Below, in pieces: positions 35,158 to 44,713 of a DNA stretch of 64,000 nt. Made by a program: the position numbers and the translations under genes. Every line of letters begins with the position of its first letter. The first letter of the stretch is position 1. The notes under the pieces were generated by a model. That model was given only the letters and a program-made list of their open reading frames with translations. It made no database searches and was not told the DNA's origin. The stretch spans positions 62,001 to 126,000 of the forward strand of contig NZ_BJVA01000007.1 of assembly GCF_007988905.1 (NCBI RefSeq), given 5' to 3'. Source of the stretch: Gluconobacter kanchanaburiensis NBRC 103587. Its GTDB lineage: Bacteria > Pseudomonadota > Alphaproteobacteria > Acetobacterales > Acetobacteraceae.

Positions 35158-35200
35158 GATGCTCTGCTTTAAGGCAGATTCATTAATAGTCGCTTAAAAT

Positions 35201-35833
35201 CTAGCGAGGGGGCGCCTGATCGACCGTCACACGAGGCTCCCGACCTGTCAGGAGGCGGCCAATATTGCCGGCGTGTCGCACCCAGATCAGCAAAGAGACG
35301 AGCAACGTCGCGATGGGAACAGGAGAAGAGACGGGTTTTCCCGACAGAAACACCATCAGCACGGGGGCCAGAAGGAAAGCTGCCAGCGCTCCTGCTGAGG
35401 AAATCCGGCTCAGGCGGGCGACAAGCAGCCAGATCACACAGCATGCCAGTCCGACAGGCCAGCTCAGGACCCAGAGTGTACCAAGGCCGGTGGCGACGCC
35501 CTTGCCGCCCCGGAAGCCGAGCCAGACCGGAAAACAGTGCCCGAGGACGACGGCGACGGTCGCCACGGCCATGGTCATCTCGCTCGCGCCGGGGAAGAAA
35601 AACCGTGCGATCAGGACTGCCGCAGCTCCCTTGAGTGCATCCAGTAGTAGCGTGGCCGCAGCCAGGCCGCGTCGTCCCGTGCGCAGGACGTTGGTTGCGC
35701 CGATATTGCCCGAACCGATCTTGCGGATGTCGCCGCCGCCAGAAAGCGCCGTCAGGAGCAGCCCGAACGGGATGCTTCCGATGACGTAGGACACGAGAAA
35801 GAGCAGGATGAGCTGTGCCTGAAAACCGCTCAT
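35201..35833 (-). CDS. plsY: Glycerol-3-phosphate acyltransferase PlsY
   Basis: Inner-membrane enzyme that acylates glycerol-3-phosphate with acyl-phosphate, the first step of phospholipid synthesis. It has 210 residues and about five membrane segments. Signature loops are YVIGSIPFGLLL, IRKIGSGNIGATNVLRTG, LGHCFPVWLGFRGGKGVATG and WVRHAGNIGRLLTGREP. The start overlaps the dihydroorotase-like gene stop by four bases. plsX is not in the window. Confidence 0.94.
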   Translation of the reverse strand: MSGFQAQLILLFLVSYVIGSIPFGLLLTALSGGGDIRKIGSGNIGATNVLRTGRRGLAAATLLLDALKGAAAVLIARFFFPGASEMTMAVATVAVVLGHCFPVWLGFRGGKGVATGLGTLWVLSWPVGLACCVIWLLVARLSRISSAGALAAFLLAPVLMVFLSGKPVSSPVPIATLLVSLLIWVRHAGNIGRLLTGREPRVTVDQAPPR

Positions 35834-37116
35834 GACTGTGCCTCCGCCAGCCCGTCAGCTGTGAAGACTTCCACGCCCCGCTTGAACGTCCGCAGGACAC
35901 GGCCTTTCAGATCCCGACCGTCAAACGGTGTATTCTGCGCGCGTCCCGGGAGCTCTCCGGCGACCACAGTCCAGGAGCCTTCCGGATCGAACAGGCATAG
36001 ATCGGCATCGCTCCCGACTGCCAGCGTCCCGGCGTCAAGGCCCAGCAGGGCTGCCGGAGCAGATGTCACCAGCCGCAGGGCATTCACAAGCGGCAGTCCC
36101 GCGCCAAGCGTGACGCCCAGCAGCGTGACCAGTCCGGTGCCGCCAGCGCGAGCCTGCGCGAAAGGCAGGCGCTTGTCATCTGGGTCTGCCGGAGCGTGGT
36201 CCGAGGCTACGGCGTCGATCGTTCCATCCGCCAGTGCTGCGCAGACGGCCTGTCGGTCCGTATCGTTGCGTAGGGGGGGCGAGAGTTTCGCGTAGGTGCG
36301 GAAGTCGCCGATATCGTCTTCGGTCATGGCGAAATAGGGCGGCGCCGTATCGCAGGTCACACGGACGCCCCGGCTCTTGGCCGCACGGATCAGATCCAGC
36401 CCCTCTGCCGTCGAGACATGGGCGAAATGCAGCCGCGCCCCGGTCATGGCCGCCAGACGCAGATCGCGGGCGATCATGATGGCCTCGGCTTCGGCCGGAA
36501 CCTGCGGCAGACCCATCCGCACCGCGCGTGCTCCGGCCGTGGCACAGGTCCCTTTGGCCAGAGACGGATCTTCCGGATGCTGCACCACGATGGCGTCGAG
36601 AAAGCGTGAATAGGATAGCAGGTTGCGCATCTGCTTGGCGTCTGAAATCGCGCGGGTTCCGTCCGTGAACGCCACGGCTCCGGCGTTGCGGAGCAGCCCG
36701 AGTTCGGCCATTTCGCCGCCCTCGCAGCCGCGCGTCAGCGCGCCGTAAGGATGGATCGAGACCATGCCCGTCTCTTCGCCCCGGACCCGCAGCAGATGCA
36801 CGAGCGCCGGATTGTCGATCGGCGGGGAGGTGTTGGGCAGGACCGCCATGGTGGTGATGCCACCCGCGACGGCAGCCCGCGCCCCGGAAGACACGCTCTC
36901 ACGGTATTCCGATCCCGGCTCTCCGAGGGCCACGCGCATGTCCACCAGACCGGGACACAGCACGGCTCCCGCGCCATCAATGACCCGCGCGCCTTCGGGG
37001 ACCGACCCGTCTTCGCAGGCGACGATCTTCCCCTGACGTACCACAAGTCGTCCGGTCTCATCGCGGCCTGAAGCCGGATCAATCAGGCGGACATTCTCAA
37101 AAACGATATCAGTCAT
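35830..37116 (-). CDS. pyrX: Dihydroorotase-like protein lacking the HxH metal motif (PyrX-type)
   Basis: A 428-residue amidohydrolase-fold protein of class I dihydroorotase length. The usual DVHVHLREPG becomes [10 protein letters not shown]: both metal-binding His and the adjacent substrate-binding Arg are replaced. The later PHHL segment reads PPYF. HFAHVST and ASDHAP are retained. Catalysis is therefore unlikely. By analogy with Pseudomonas and other bacteria, it would be a non-catalytic partner that assembles with PyrB, while a true pyrC acts elsewhere in the genome. It overlaps pyrB and plsY by four bases each, which fits a structural role tied to PyrB. Databases often name such genes pyrC. 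Confidence 0.82.
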   Translation of the reverse strand: MTDIVFENVRLIDPASGRDETGRLVVRQGKIVACEDGSVPEGARVIDGAGAVLCPGLVDMRVALGEPGSEYRESVSSGARAAVAGGITTMAVLPNTSPPIDNPALVHLLRVRGEETGMVSIHPYGALTRGCEGGEMAELGLLRNAGAVAFTDGTRAISDAKQMRNLLSYSRFLDAIVVQHPEDPSLAKGTCATAGARAVRMGLPQVPAEAEAIMIARDLRLAAMTGARLHFAHVSTAEGLDLIRAAKSRGVRVTCDTAPPYFAMTEDDIGDFRTYAKLSPPLRNDTDRQAVCAALADGTIDAVASDHAPADPDDKRLPFAQARAGGTGLVTLLGVTLGAGLPLVNALRLVTSAPAALLGLDAGTLAVGSDADLCLFDPEGSWTVVAGELPGRAQNTPFDGRDLKGRVLRTFKRGVEVFTADGLAEAQS

Positions 37117-38054
37117 ACCGGCATCCGTGCCCGGGACAGACGGTCCAGAACCGCCATCCGCACAGCCACGCCCATTTCAACCTGTTCGGAAATCACGCTC
37201 TGATCCGAATCCGCTACGTTCGAAGCGATTTCGACGCCACGGTTCATCGGTCCCGGATGCATGACGAGCGCGCCGGGTTTGGCCAGTGCCAGACGGCGGC
37301 GGTCCAGCCCGAAGAAATGAAAATATTCCCGTGCGCTCGGCACCAGCCCAGCCCCCATGCGCTCTTTCTGGAGCCGCAGGGACATGACAACATCCGCGCC
37401 CTCGAGCGCCTTGTCCATGTCGGAATATAGTTCGACATTGCCGAGGCTGGCCATGGCACCCGGAAGAAGCGTCGGTGGTCCGACCAGCCGTACCAGGTTT
37501 CCGAATGCTGTCAGCAGGTGGATGTTGGAGCGTGCCACCCGGCTGTGTCCGACATCCCCGCAGATGGCGACCGTAAGGCCCTCAAGGCGGCCGAAATGCC
37601 GGCGGATGGTCAGGGCATCCAGCAGCGCCTGTGTCGGGTGTTCATGTGTGCCGTCGCCAGCATTGACGACGCTGGCTTCGACTTTCTGCGACAGCAGGGC
37701 CGGCGCACCGGACTGCGCGTGGCGGATAACCAGCAGGTCACAGCGCATGGCGTTCAGCGTCGCTGCTGTATCCAGCAGCGTCTCGCCCTTGTTCACTGAA
37801 CTTGTGGCGACGGACATGTTGATGACGTCCGCGCCAAGCCGCTTCCCCGCGAGTTCGAAACTCGTACGGGTGCGGGTGCTGTCTTCATAGAACAGGTTGA
37901 TGACCGTCCGCCCCCGCAGCGCATCGCGCGGCGCGGAGCGCGAGCGGCTCAGCAGCGCATAGCTCTCCGCCAGATCGAGGAACGGCACGAGCTGTTCGGC
38001 CGACAGCCCCTCGATTCCCAGGAGATGCCGGGGGACGGCGGGCCGCTCAGCCAT
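37113..38054 (-). CDS. pyrB: Aspartate carbamoyltransferase catalytic subunit
   Basis: Makes N-carbamoyl-aspartate in pyrimidine synthesis. It has 313 residues from ATG 38054. The carbamoyl-phosphate motif STRTRTSFE, the [11 protein letters not shown] segment (HPTQ) and the later MHPGPMNRG typical of aspartate transcarbamoylases are present, and there is no SMG motif of ornithine transcarbamoylase. A TTG at 38072 would extend it six residues; neither start has a strong ribosome-binding site, and both overlap the gltX stop. No pyrI regulatory gene follows; instead the PyrX-like protein does. Confidence 0.94.
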   Translation of the reverse strand: MAERPAVPRHLLGIEGLSAEQLVPFLDLAESYALLSRSRSAPRDALRGRTVINLFYEDSTRTRTSFELAGKRLGADVINMSVATSSVNKGETLLDTAATLNAMRCDLLVIRHAQSGAPALLSQKVEASVVNAGDGTHEHPTQALLDALTIRRHFGRLEGLTVAICGDVGHSRVARSNIHLLTAFGNLVRLVGPPTLLPGAMASLGNVELYSDMDKALEGADVVMSLRLQKERMGAGLVPSAREYFHFFGLDRRRLALAKPGALVMHPGPMNRGVEIASNVADSDQSVISEQVEMGVAVRMAVLDRLSRARMPV

Positions 38055-39465
38055 CGTTGGATGCGGATGCAAGAACGGCTGCGATGCGGGCCAGAACCTC
38101 GTCCTGTCCCAGCGCCGCGAGCGTCAGGTCAATGCCCGGAGACGTCGTGGAACCGGTCATGGCCGCGCGCAGCGGCTGGGCCACGGAGCCGAGCTTGATC
38201 TCATGTTTTTCAGCATAGGCGCGGAGCGTTGCGTCGACGGTTTCGGGCGTGAATTCCGAAAGCGCGGCCAGATCCTTGCCTACGCCTTGAAGAACCGTGC
38301 GCCCGTCCTCGCCCAGCAGCTTCTCGGCTTTGGGGGTGAAGGTCAGGGGCAGGGTGAAGCCTGCGAAAGCGGCGTTGTCCGCCAGTTCTACGAGTGTTTT
38401 TGCGCGTTCCTTGAGGCCCGGCATCATTGCAAGAATGCGTGCACGGGTGCGGTCGTCGGTCACAACGCCGTCGCGGCCTGCAAGACGCTGCATGACGTCA
38501 TCCGTCAGGCGCGCATCATCGGCGACGCGCATCCAGATCCCGTTCAGATGCGCCAGCTTGACGTAATCCATCCGGGACGGGGAGCGGCCGACGCCATCCA
38601 GGTCGAACAGCTTGATCTGCTCCTCGCGGGACAGGACTTCGGCATCGCCATGACCCCAGCCCAGACGCAGCAGGTAGTTGCACAACGCTTCCGGCAGATA
38701 GCCTTCCTCGCGGAAATCCACGACTGACTGCGCGCCATGGCGCTTGGACAGCTTGGCACCGTCCGGCCCATGGATCAGCGGCAGATGCGCGAAATGCGGC
38801 AGGTTCCAGCCCATGGCGCGATAGATCATGGCCTGACGGAAGGTGTTTGTCAGATGATCGTCACCGCGCATGACATGGGTGATGTCCATATCGTGATCGT
38901 CCACGACCACGGCGTGCAGATAGGTCGGCGTGCCGTCTGAACGCAGCAGGATCAGGTCGTCCATTTCGGAGTTTGCGACCCGGACTTCGCCCTGCACCAG
39001 ATCCTTGATGACCGTCTCGCCGTCACGCGGGGCCTTCAGACGCACGACATAGGGTGCACCGGCGGGCGCTTCGGACGGATCGCGGTCCCGCCATGTGCCG
39101 TCGTAACGGGGTGGGCGCTTCTCGGCCATGGCCTTCTCACGCATGGCGGTCAGTTCTTCGGGGGTGCAGAAGCACTTGTAGGCCTGACCCTTTTCCAGAA
39201 GCTCAAGCGCCACTTCCGTATGGCGGTCCTGCCGGGCGGACTGGAAAACCGGTTCCGCATCCGCCTCGATTCCCATCCAGGCCAGACCGTCAAAAATCAC
39301 GTCCACGGCTTTTTGAGTGGAGCGTTCCTTGTCGGTGTCCTCGATCCTCAGGAGGAATTCGCCGCCATGATGACGGGCAAAGAGGAAATTGAACAGGGCG
39401 GCGCGGGCGTTGCCGACATGCAGCAGACCCGTCGGGGAGGGGGCAAATCGCGTACGGATGGTCAT
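38047..39465 (-). CDS. gltX: Glutamyl-tRNA synthetase
   Basis: Class I synthetase that charges tRNA-Glu and, in bacteria lacking GlnRS, also tRNA-Gln. It has 472 residues. The HIGH-type motif is [17 protein letters not shown] near the N-terminus, the zinc-less Glu-binding region follows, and the KMSKS-type loop is [12 protein letters not shown]. Alphaproteobacteria often carry two GltX copies; only this one is visible. First gene of the run down to topA; the stop overlaps the pyrB start. Confidence 0.95.
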   Translation of the reverse strand: MTIRTRFAPSPTGLLHVGNARAALFNFLFARHHGGEFLLRIEDTDKERSTQKAVDVIFDGLAWMGIEADAEPVFQSARQDRHTEVALELLEKGQAYKCFCTPEELTAMREKAMAEKRPPRYDGTWRDRDPSEAPAGAPYVVRLKAPRDGETVIKDLVQGEVRVANSEMDDLILLRSDGTPTYLHAVVVDDHDMDITHVMRGDDHLTNTFRQAMIYRAMGWNLPHFAHLPLIHGPDGAKLSKRHGAQSVVDFREEGYLPEALCNYLLRLGWGHGDAEVLSREEQIKLFDLDGVGRSPSRMDYVKLAHLNGIWMRVADDARLTDDVMQRLAGRDGVVTDDRTRARILAMMPGLKERAKTLVELADNAAFAGFTLPLTFTPKAEKLLGEDGRTVLQGVGKDLAALSEFTPETVDATLRAYAEKHEIKLGSVAQPLRAAMTGSTTSPGIDLTLAALGQDEVLARIAAVLASASNDG

Positions 39466-39643
39466 GCCGCCGTCATATCATGCTCTGACCCGCGCTTCCA
39501 TCCGCCTGCGCCTGCGTGACTCAGGTGCTTCGTCACGCGCCATCGCTTTACAAAACGCTAAGGTTCTTCAAGCGCGTGTGATTTCCAGCCGCCTCCCGAA
39601 GCGGCCTATTGTGGGATTCAATAGTCCGGGTGGTGCCTTTCCA

Positions 39644-40231
39644 ATGAACAGACGAGATTTCAATGCCCTGCTGGCAGGGCTGGGTCTGACCTTCGGAGAG
39701 GGGAAGATCCATCACGCCAGCGCCACGACCTCCCGTGTGGATGTCTTTAAGCTGCGCGCCAATGACTGGGTTCCGAACAATCCGGATCTGCCCGTCATCG
39801 TCTATCGCAATGTGCTTGAATCCGGGCCGGATCGCGAGGCGGTGTATGAAGACCTGTTCAGCCGGAACGGCTGGCCGCCGCAGTGGCGCAACGGTGTTTA
39901 TCCGTTTCATCACTATCACAGCCTTGGTCATGAAGTTCTGGGCTTTTCCAATGGTTCCGCACGCCTGATGCTTGGAGGGCCGAATGCCCGGACGGTCGAG
40001 GTGCGCGGTGGCGACATCGCCGTGCTTCCGGCCGGAACGGGGCATTGCAATTTTGGCTCGGATGAGGATTTTACCGTCATAGGCGCTTATCCGCCCAACC
40101 AGTCCTTCGACATTCTCCGCGCCGCGCCTACAGCGGAGCAGAGTGCCCGTATTCACGGTCTGCCATTCCCGAAAACCGATCCGGTTCAGGGCGCAGCAGG
40201 TGTTCTCGCACGGGAGTGGCACCCATCATGA
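39644..40231 (+). CDS. Cupin protein with twin-arginine-like leader (YjlB-like)
   Basis: A 195-residue protein. The N-terminus NRRDFNALLAGLGL matches an RRxF twin-arginine leader, with a possible cleavage after HHASA. The mature part is a single-domain cupin: YPFHHYHSLGHEVLGFSNG (metal-type His) then GGDIAVLPAGTGHCNFG. This resembles the YjlB-type cupins, whose substrates are unknown. Export of a folded metal-loaded cupin by Tat is a plausible reading. It overlaps by four bases with an exported Rossmann-fold protein, so the two are expected in the same compartment at similar levels. Confidence 0.72.
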   Translation: MNRRDFNALLAGLGLTFGEGKIHHASATTSRVDVFKLRANDWVPNNPDLPVIVYRNVLESGPDREAVYEDLFSRNGWPPQWRNGVYPFHHYHSLGHEVLGFSNGSARLMLGGPNARTVEVRGGDIAVLPAGTGHCNFGSDEDFTVIGAYPPNQSFDILRAAPTAEQSARIHGLPFPKTDPVQGAAGVLAREWHPS

Positions 40232-40953
40232 CGGGTTTTCCTCTCAGGCGCCGTCCTTTCCTTGCAGCGCTCGCGGGGCTGGCTACGGTCAGTAGCGCCA
40301 GCGCGGTTGAAGCACCCACCCAGAAAACCCGGATCGGCATCATTGGCACGGGTCATGTGGGCACGACGCTGGCTGAACTCTGGGTTCGTGCGGGCTATCA
40401 CGTCATGGTTTCGGCCCGTTCCCTGATGGAAGCCCAGTCGCTTGCGACATCTCTCGGCCCGCTTGCTACGGCTGGCACACCCGCGCAGGCTGCGGTTTTT
40501 GGAGACGTGGTGGTGCTCGCTGTCCCCTATGGCGCCATTCCTCAGCTCGGCCCGCAACTCAGCCGGACATTGATGGACAAGATCGTGCTGGACCCTTCCA
40601 ATCCCTATCCCTGGCGGGACGGAGCGATTGCGGATACGGCGCAGCGGGACGGGGCAGGGGTGACGACCCAGCGTTATTTTCCGTCCGCGCATGTGGTGCG
40701 GGCATTCAATTCCATCGACATGAGTACGCTGCGTTCCGAAGCGCACCGTGTCGCGCCGCTGCTGGCGGTGCCGGTAGCGGGTGATGATGCGCAAGCCGTG
40801 TCTCAGGTGAGTGTTCTGGTGAAGGCAGCGGGGTTTGACCCTGTCGTGACCGGAAATCTTGCGACCGCAAAGCTGTTTCAGCCGGGGAGCACCGGGTTTG
40901 AACTCGAGCGGGATGTCGCTGGTCTGAAGCAGGCGCTGAATCTTCCGCAATAA
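40228..40953 (+). CDS. Exported NADP-oxidoreductase-like Rossmann protein
   Basis: A 241-residue protein related to the F420-dependent NADP reductase (NpdG/coenzyme F420) and ProC-like NAD(P)-binding family: RIGIIGTGHVGTTLAELW binds dinucleotide, followed by VVVLAVPYGAI and HVVRAFNSI. The N-terminus (LRRRPFLAALAGLATVSSASA) is a twin-arginine-type leader, unusual for this fold. Tat would allow export with cofactor already bound, as in glucose-fructose oxidoreductase. ATG 40228 overlaps the cupin stop. F420 itself is not expected in this lineage, so NAD(P) is the likely cofactor and the substrate is unknown. Confidence 0.72.
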   Translation: MTGFPLRRRPFLAALAGLATVSSASAVEAPTQKTRIGIIGTGHVGTTLAELWVRAGYHVMVSARSLMEAQSLATSLGPLATAGTPAQAAVFGDVVVLAVPYGAIPQLGPQLSRTLMDKIVLDPSNPYPWRDGAIADTAQRDGAGVTTQRYFPSAHVVRAFNSIDMSTLRSEAHRVAPLLAVPVAGDDAQAVSQVSVLVKAAGFDPVVTGNLATAKLFQPGSTGFELERDVAGLKQALNLPQ

Positions 40954-41042
40954 CAGGCCACGTTAACGCATCTACGCCGCAGGATCCGCTGACTCCGATC
41001 GGGGAGGAGCGTCCTGCGCAAAAATCCGTTACGGTCCTGTCC

Positions 41043-43268
41043 GTGAAGACAAAGACCCTCTCCGTTCCGGATCTTGAGCCGCGCGAACTTCTGGAAAAGG
41101 CGGAACGGTCTGTAACCGTGCAGACGCCTTCTGCCGGCATAATCCGTTTCATTCTGGATCAGGGGCGGCAGTTGATCTGCTGGATTCCGGTGGGTGTCGG
41201 GCTGGGGGCCATGCTCTATCTCGCGCTGCCGTTCGAACCCTCCGTTCTTTGCGTGGTGCTTCTTACTCTGCTGTTCGGCCTGTCAGGGGCTGGGTGTTTC
41301 TGGTGGGGCTGGCAGCGGCTGTTTCCGCGCCTGTTGGGATTCGCGTTTCTGGCTCTTGCAACCGGTTTTGGGGATCTGGCTTTTCAGGCCCGGATGCAGC
41401 CCCCCATGCCGGTCCTGCCGACTCATGCCACCATTCTGACGGCGCGCGTTTTGTCGCTTGAGATGCTGTCTCCGCGCAGTGATGACGAGGATGATGGTCA
41501 TCGTGTCACGCTGGGGGATGCGGTGTTTGACACGCCTGTCGATGCTGGAATGGCTCCACTGCGCCGCACGTTACATATCCGGCTGCGCGACGATGAGGAT
41601 CTCTTGCCCGGCCCTGGCAGCATGATCCACCTGCGGACCATGCTCCGTCCCCCACCACCACCGTCCTGGCCCGGAGGACGCGATCTTCAGCGCGAGGCCT
41701 GGTTTTCGGGACTGGCGGGAAGCGGTTATGCACTGGGTCCGGTCAGCCTCGACAGCGCATCTGCTAGCCGGTCCGGGCCGGGTGGTCTCGTCAGGGGGGT
41801 TGTCGAATCCCTGCGTGAAACCGTGACCCTGAGGGCCAATGCAGCCCTGTCCGACCAGACGGCGGCCATTGCCGCCACGCTTCTGGCAGGTGAAGCCGGA
41901 GGCATCGACCCGCAGACGAGGGAAGCGTTTTCGGCATCCGGTCTGGCGCACCTCCTCGCTGTGGCGGGGTTGCATCTGGGTCTGGTGATGGCCGCTGTCA
42001 TCGTAACAGTGCGCTGTGGTCTGGCGTCCATCGAATATGTCGCCCTGCGCTGGCCGTGCCGGCAGATTGCAGCCGTTTCCGGGCTGCTGGCCGGAGCAGC
42101 CTATGTGCTGCTGACGGGTGCGCATCTGCCCAGTCTGCGGGCGCTGGGCATGGCTAGCCTTGTGACGCTGGCCATCGTGACCGGGCGGCGCGTTCTGTCC
42201 ATGCGTTCGCTCTCCATTGTAGCGCTTCTGATTCTGCTGGTTTCGCCGGTTTCGGTGGTGGATGTGTCGTTCCAGATGTCCTTCGCTGCCGTGATGGGGC
42301 TGATCGCGGGTTATGGCGTGTTGCGCGAACCGCTCATGTGGCTGCGTGGGGAGGGTGAATGGTACAGGGTTGTGGCTTCCCATGGCGCGGCCCTGACATT
42401 GACGAGCCTTCTTGCCGGACTGGCGACGCTGCCGGTCAGCATGGCGCATTTCGGCGCGCTTCAGCCCTGGTTCGTGCTGGCCAATCTCGTGGCTGTGCCG
42501 CTGGCTGCTGTCTGGATCATGCCAGTCGGGCTTCTGGCTCTTGTGACCATGCCGTTTCATGCCGAAGCGCCGTTTCTGAAACTGATGGGCGTAGGCATTC
42601 GTATCGTTCAGACACTGGCGGAGCGCGTGGCGGCGTTTCCGATGGCGCATCAGCCTGTTCCGGCCATGCCGGGCTGGGGGCTGCTGCTCGTAATGCTGGG
42701 GCTCTGCTTCCTGTGTCTGTGGAAAGGCCGGATTGCCCTTGCTGGTCTGCTGCCGGTTGCGATCGGGGTGGGGTCCATCTGGATGGCCCCGAAACCGGAT
42801 ATTCTCGTGTCGGCGGATGCGGGGCTGATGGCGGTTCGCAGTCAGGGCATGCTTTTGGTCGGTCCGCATTCGGGTCTGGAACGTCGCACGTTGGAAGACT
42901 GGCAGAAGGCTCTTGCGCTTCCCACGGGGGTTCTGCCGTCAGACTGCCTCTCCGGCCCGTGTCGGGTGGCGGTTGGCTCCGGGACTGTCCTGCTGCGGGT
43001 CCGCGACCCATCGGACGGAACCGCGCTGCCGACGGCGGCACAGTGTGAAGGCGTAAGCCTGTTCATCAGCGCATCCCCCGCCCGCAAAGGTTGCCCTGAT
43101 GTGCCGTCCATTGATCGGTTTTCGGTCTGGCGCGACGGGGCCTACAGCGTGTTCGCCGGCCGCGTCTTCAGGATCGTTTCGGATCGGATCTGGCGGGGAA
43201 ACCGGCTCTGGGTTCCGCCCGTGGGCTGGCACGGCATGCCCAATCTGCCTCTGGCCCAATCGGAATAA
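41043..43268 (+). CDS. comEC: ComEC/Rec2-family DNA uptake membrane protein
   Basis: Polytopic inner-membrane channel that takes single-stranded DNA across the cytoplasmic membrane. It has 741 residues: N-terminal membrane segments, an OB-like DUF4131 region (about 105-230), then the Competence domain with FSASGLAHLLAVAGLHLGLV and about eight further helices. The C-terminal part after about 570 is short and lacks the HxHxDH metallo-beta-lactamase motif found in the longer ComEC proteins, as is common in alphaproteobacteria. The start is GTG 41043. Together with dprA it suggests a capacity for transformation, unproven. Confidence 0.85.
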   Translation: MKTKTLSVPDLEPRELLEKAERSVTVQTPSAGIIRFILDQGRQLICWIPVGVGLGAMLYLALPFEPSVLCVVLLTLLFGLSGAGCFWWGWQRLFPRLLGFAFLALATGFGDLAFQARMQPPMPVLPTHATILTARVLSLEMLSPRSDDEDDGHRVTLGDAVFDTPVDAGMAPLRRTLHIRLRDDEDLLPGPGSMIHLRTMLRPPPPPSWPGGRDLQREAWFSGLAGSGYALGPVSLDSASASRSGPGGLVRGVVESLRETVTLRANAALSDQTAAIAATLLAGEAGGIDPQTREAFSASGLAHLLAVAGLHLGLVMAAVIVTVRCGLASIEYVALRWPCRQIAAVSGLLAGAAYVLLTGAHLPSLRALGMASLVTLAIVTGRRVLSMRSLSIVALLILLVSPVSVVDVSFQMSFAAVMGLIAGYGVLREPLMWLRGEGEWYRVVASHGAALTLTSLLAGLATLPVSMAHFGALQPWFVLANLVAVPLAAVWIMPVGLLALVTMPFHAEAPFLKLMGVGIRIVQTLAERVAAFPMAHQPVPAMPGWGLLLVMLGLCFLCLWKGRIALAGLLPVAIGVGSIWMAPKPDILVSADAGLMAVRSQGMLLVGPHSGLERRTLEDWQKALALPTGVLPSDCLSGPCRVAVGSGTVLLRVRDPSDGTALPTAAQCEGVSLFISASPARKGCPDVPSIDRFSVWRDGAYSVFAGRVFRIVSDRIWRGNRLWVPPVGWHGMPNLPLAQSE

Positions 43269-43333
43269 GCCGCGTCTCAACGTTTTGGAAAGTAATCGCC
43301 CTTTAGGATTGCTCCATAAGGAGATCCGTTATC

Positions 43334-43855
43334 GTGGCTCATAAAACCGCAAGGGCTGTTCTGGGAGCCGTTTTGTCTGGCCTGTCACTGATGATCGCCC
43401 GCCCGGTGCAGGCTGCTCCGGCTGCGATCTGGGAGGGGCTGACTCTGGGCATGAGCGTCCCGGAAGCGCAGATCAGCCATCCGCAACTGACGGCGCTGCC
43501 CTTTCCGGTGCCGCGTCCGGGTTTTGCGCGTTACGTCATGCAGGGACCGTTCATCGGCTCCTGCCTTTCGACCGTGGACGTGAATTTTCTGGGCGGGCGT
43601 CTGGCGTCCGTTGAGGTTCATGCCCTGACGGATACGGATTCCGGTGATGTCCGCATCTGCGCGGAGGAATGGGGACGTGCCATTCGTCAGAAATATGGTC
43701 AGCCCCTGTTCGACGTCCGCGCGCCCATGACGGAAAACATCACCTGGAATGCGAACGGTTTTTCCGTGACGACCCATATGCGCGTTCTGAACAGCATCGT
43801 GGTCTATTCCGTGTCCTATCAGGCCCCGCGCCGGACAGCCGCCCAGATTTTCTGA
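43334..43855 (+). CDS. Secreted hypothetical protein
   Basis: A 173-residue protein of no recognised family. A signal peptide (VLGAVLSGLSLMIARPVQA) is followed by a mature part with AIWEGLTLGMSVPEAQ, a pattern seen in small periplasmic proteins that resemble SmpA/BamE-like or hypothetical DUF families, two Cys (SCLSTVDVNF and RICAEEW) probably disulfide-bonded, and a beta-rich end. GTG 43334 has AAGGAG about ten bases upstream. It lies 65 bases after comEC and convergent with nth. Confidence 0.6.
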   Translation: MAHKTARAVLGAVLSGLSLMIARPVQAAPAAIWEGLTLGMSVPEAQISHPQLTALPFPVPRPGFARYVMQGPFIGSCLSTVDVNFLGGRLASVEVHALTDTDSGDVRICAEEWGRAIRQKYGQPLFDVRAPMTENITWNANGFSVTTHMRVLNSIVVYSVSYQAPRRTAAQIF

Positions 43856-43863
43856 AGGGGCGT

Positions 43864-44562
43864 CTAGCGCGCGGCAGCTTTCCGTGTCGCGGGAGCCACC
43901 ATGCGTTTGTCCGGATACAGGCACCACGTCGTGGCCGGGCAGCGCCAGCATTCTGGCGCGCGGGCTTTGCAGACATAACGTCCGTGCAGGATCAGCCAGT
44001 GATGCGCAGGGCGGAGCATGTCCTTCGGGATGCGTGCAATCAGCCCGTCCTCGACCTGTCGCACGGTTTTGCCGGGGGCCAGACCGGTGCGGTTGCCGAT
44101 ACGGAAAATATGGGTATCGACCGCCATCGTATCCGCGCCGAATGCGACATTCATCACGACATTTGCTGTCTTGCGCCCTACACCGGCCAGCGCCTCGAGC
44201 GAGGCTCGGTCGGATGGTACCTGTCCGCCGTGACGCTCCAGCAACTGATGGCAGAGTAGGTCCACATTATGCGCTTTCGCCCGCCACAGGCCGATGGTGC
44301 GGATGTGCCGCGCAATACCCTCTTCGCCGATGGCCGCCATGGAGGCCGGGTCGGGGGCTTCCTCGAACAGGCCTTTCGTCGCTTTGTTGACGGATTTGTC
44401 CGTCGCCTGTGCCGACAGCACGACGCTCACCAGTAATTCGAACGGATTGTGGAACACCAGTTCGCTTTCCGCATCGGGATTGGCTTCGGCCAGTGCTGTG
44501 ATGAAGGCTTTGGCCGCCGCCTTGCTCATGGCCCGCTTCGCGGTTGCGGGGGCATCGGTCAT
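43864..44562 (-). CDS. nth: Endonuclease III
   Basis: DNA glycosylase/AP lyase that removes oxidised pyrimidines. It has 232 residues. The helix-hairpin-helix is LEALAGVGRKTANVVMNVAF with catalytic Lys, the catalytic Asp is in AVDTHIFRIGNRTG, and the C-terminal iron-sulfur motif is Cys-x6-Cys-x2-Cys-x5-Cys (CKARAPECWRC then CLYPDK). ATG 44562 has GGAG eight bases upstream. It is divergent from the ABC exporter and convergent with the 43334 gene, with only eight bases between the stops. Confidence 0.94.
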   Translation of the reverse strand: MTDAPATAKRAMSKAAAKAFITALAEANPDAESELVFHNPFELLVSVVLSAQATDKSVNKATKGLFEEAPDPASMAAIGEEGIARHIRTIGLWRAKAHNVDLLCHQLLERHGGQVPSDRASLEALAGVGRKTANVVMNVAFGADTMAVDTHIFRIGNRTGLAPGKTVRQVEDGLIARIPKDMLRPAHHWLILHGRYVCKARAPECWRCPATTWCLYPDKRMVAPATRKAAAR

Positions 44563-44713
44563 GACGGGCACTCCAATAGCGTGTGTTGCGTCCGGTTCGG
44601 ACACACAGCAAGATACGGCAAAGTTTTGAAAATTCCATGCCATCACACCCCATGCCATTACACCGTGGCCTGTCTTGCATGACACCGCAGACAGGCATAC
44701 GGCGGAGCGTCCT

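Noticed and set aside
41571-42869. 432-codon open frame antisense to comEC
   Set aside because: Very rich in His, Arg and Gln and without structure, as expected for the reverse of a membrane-protein gene.
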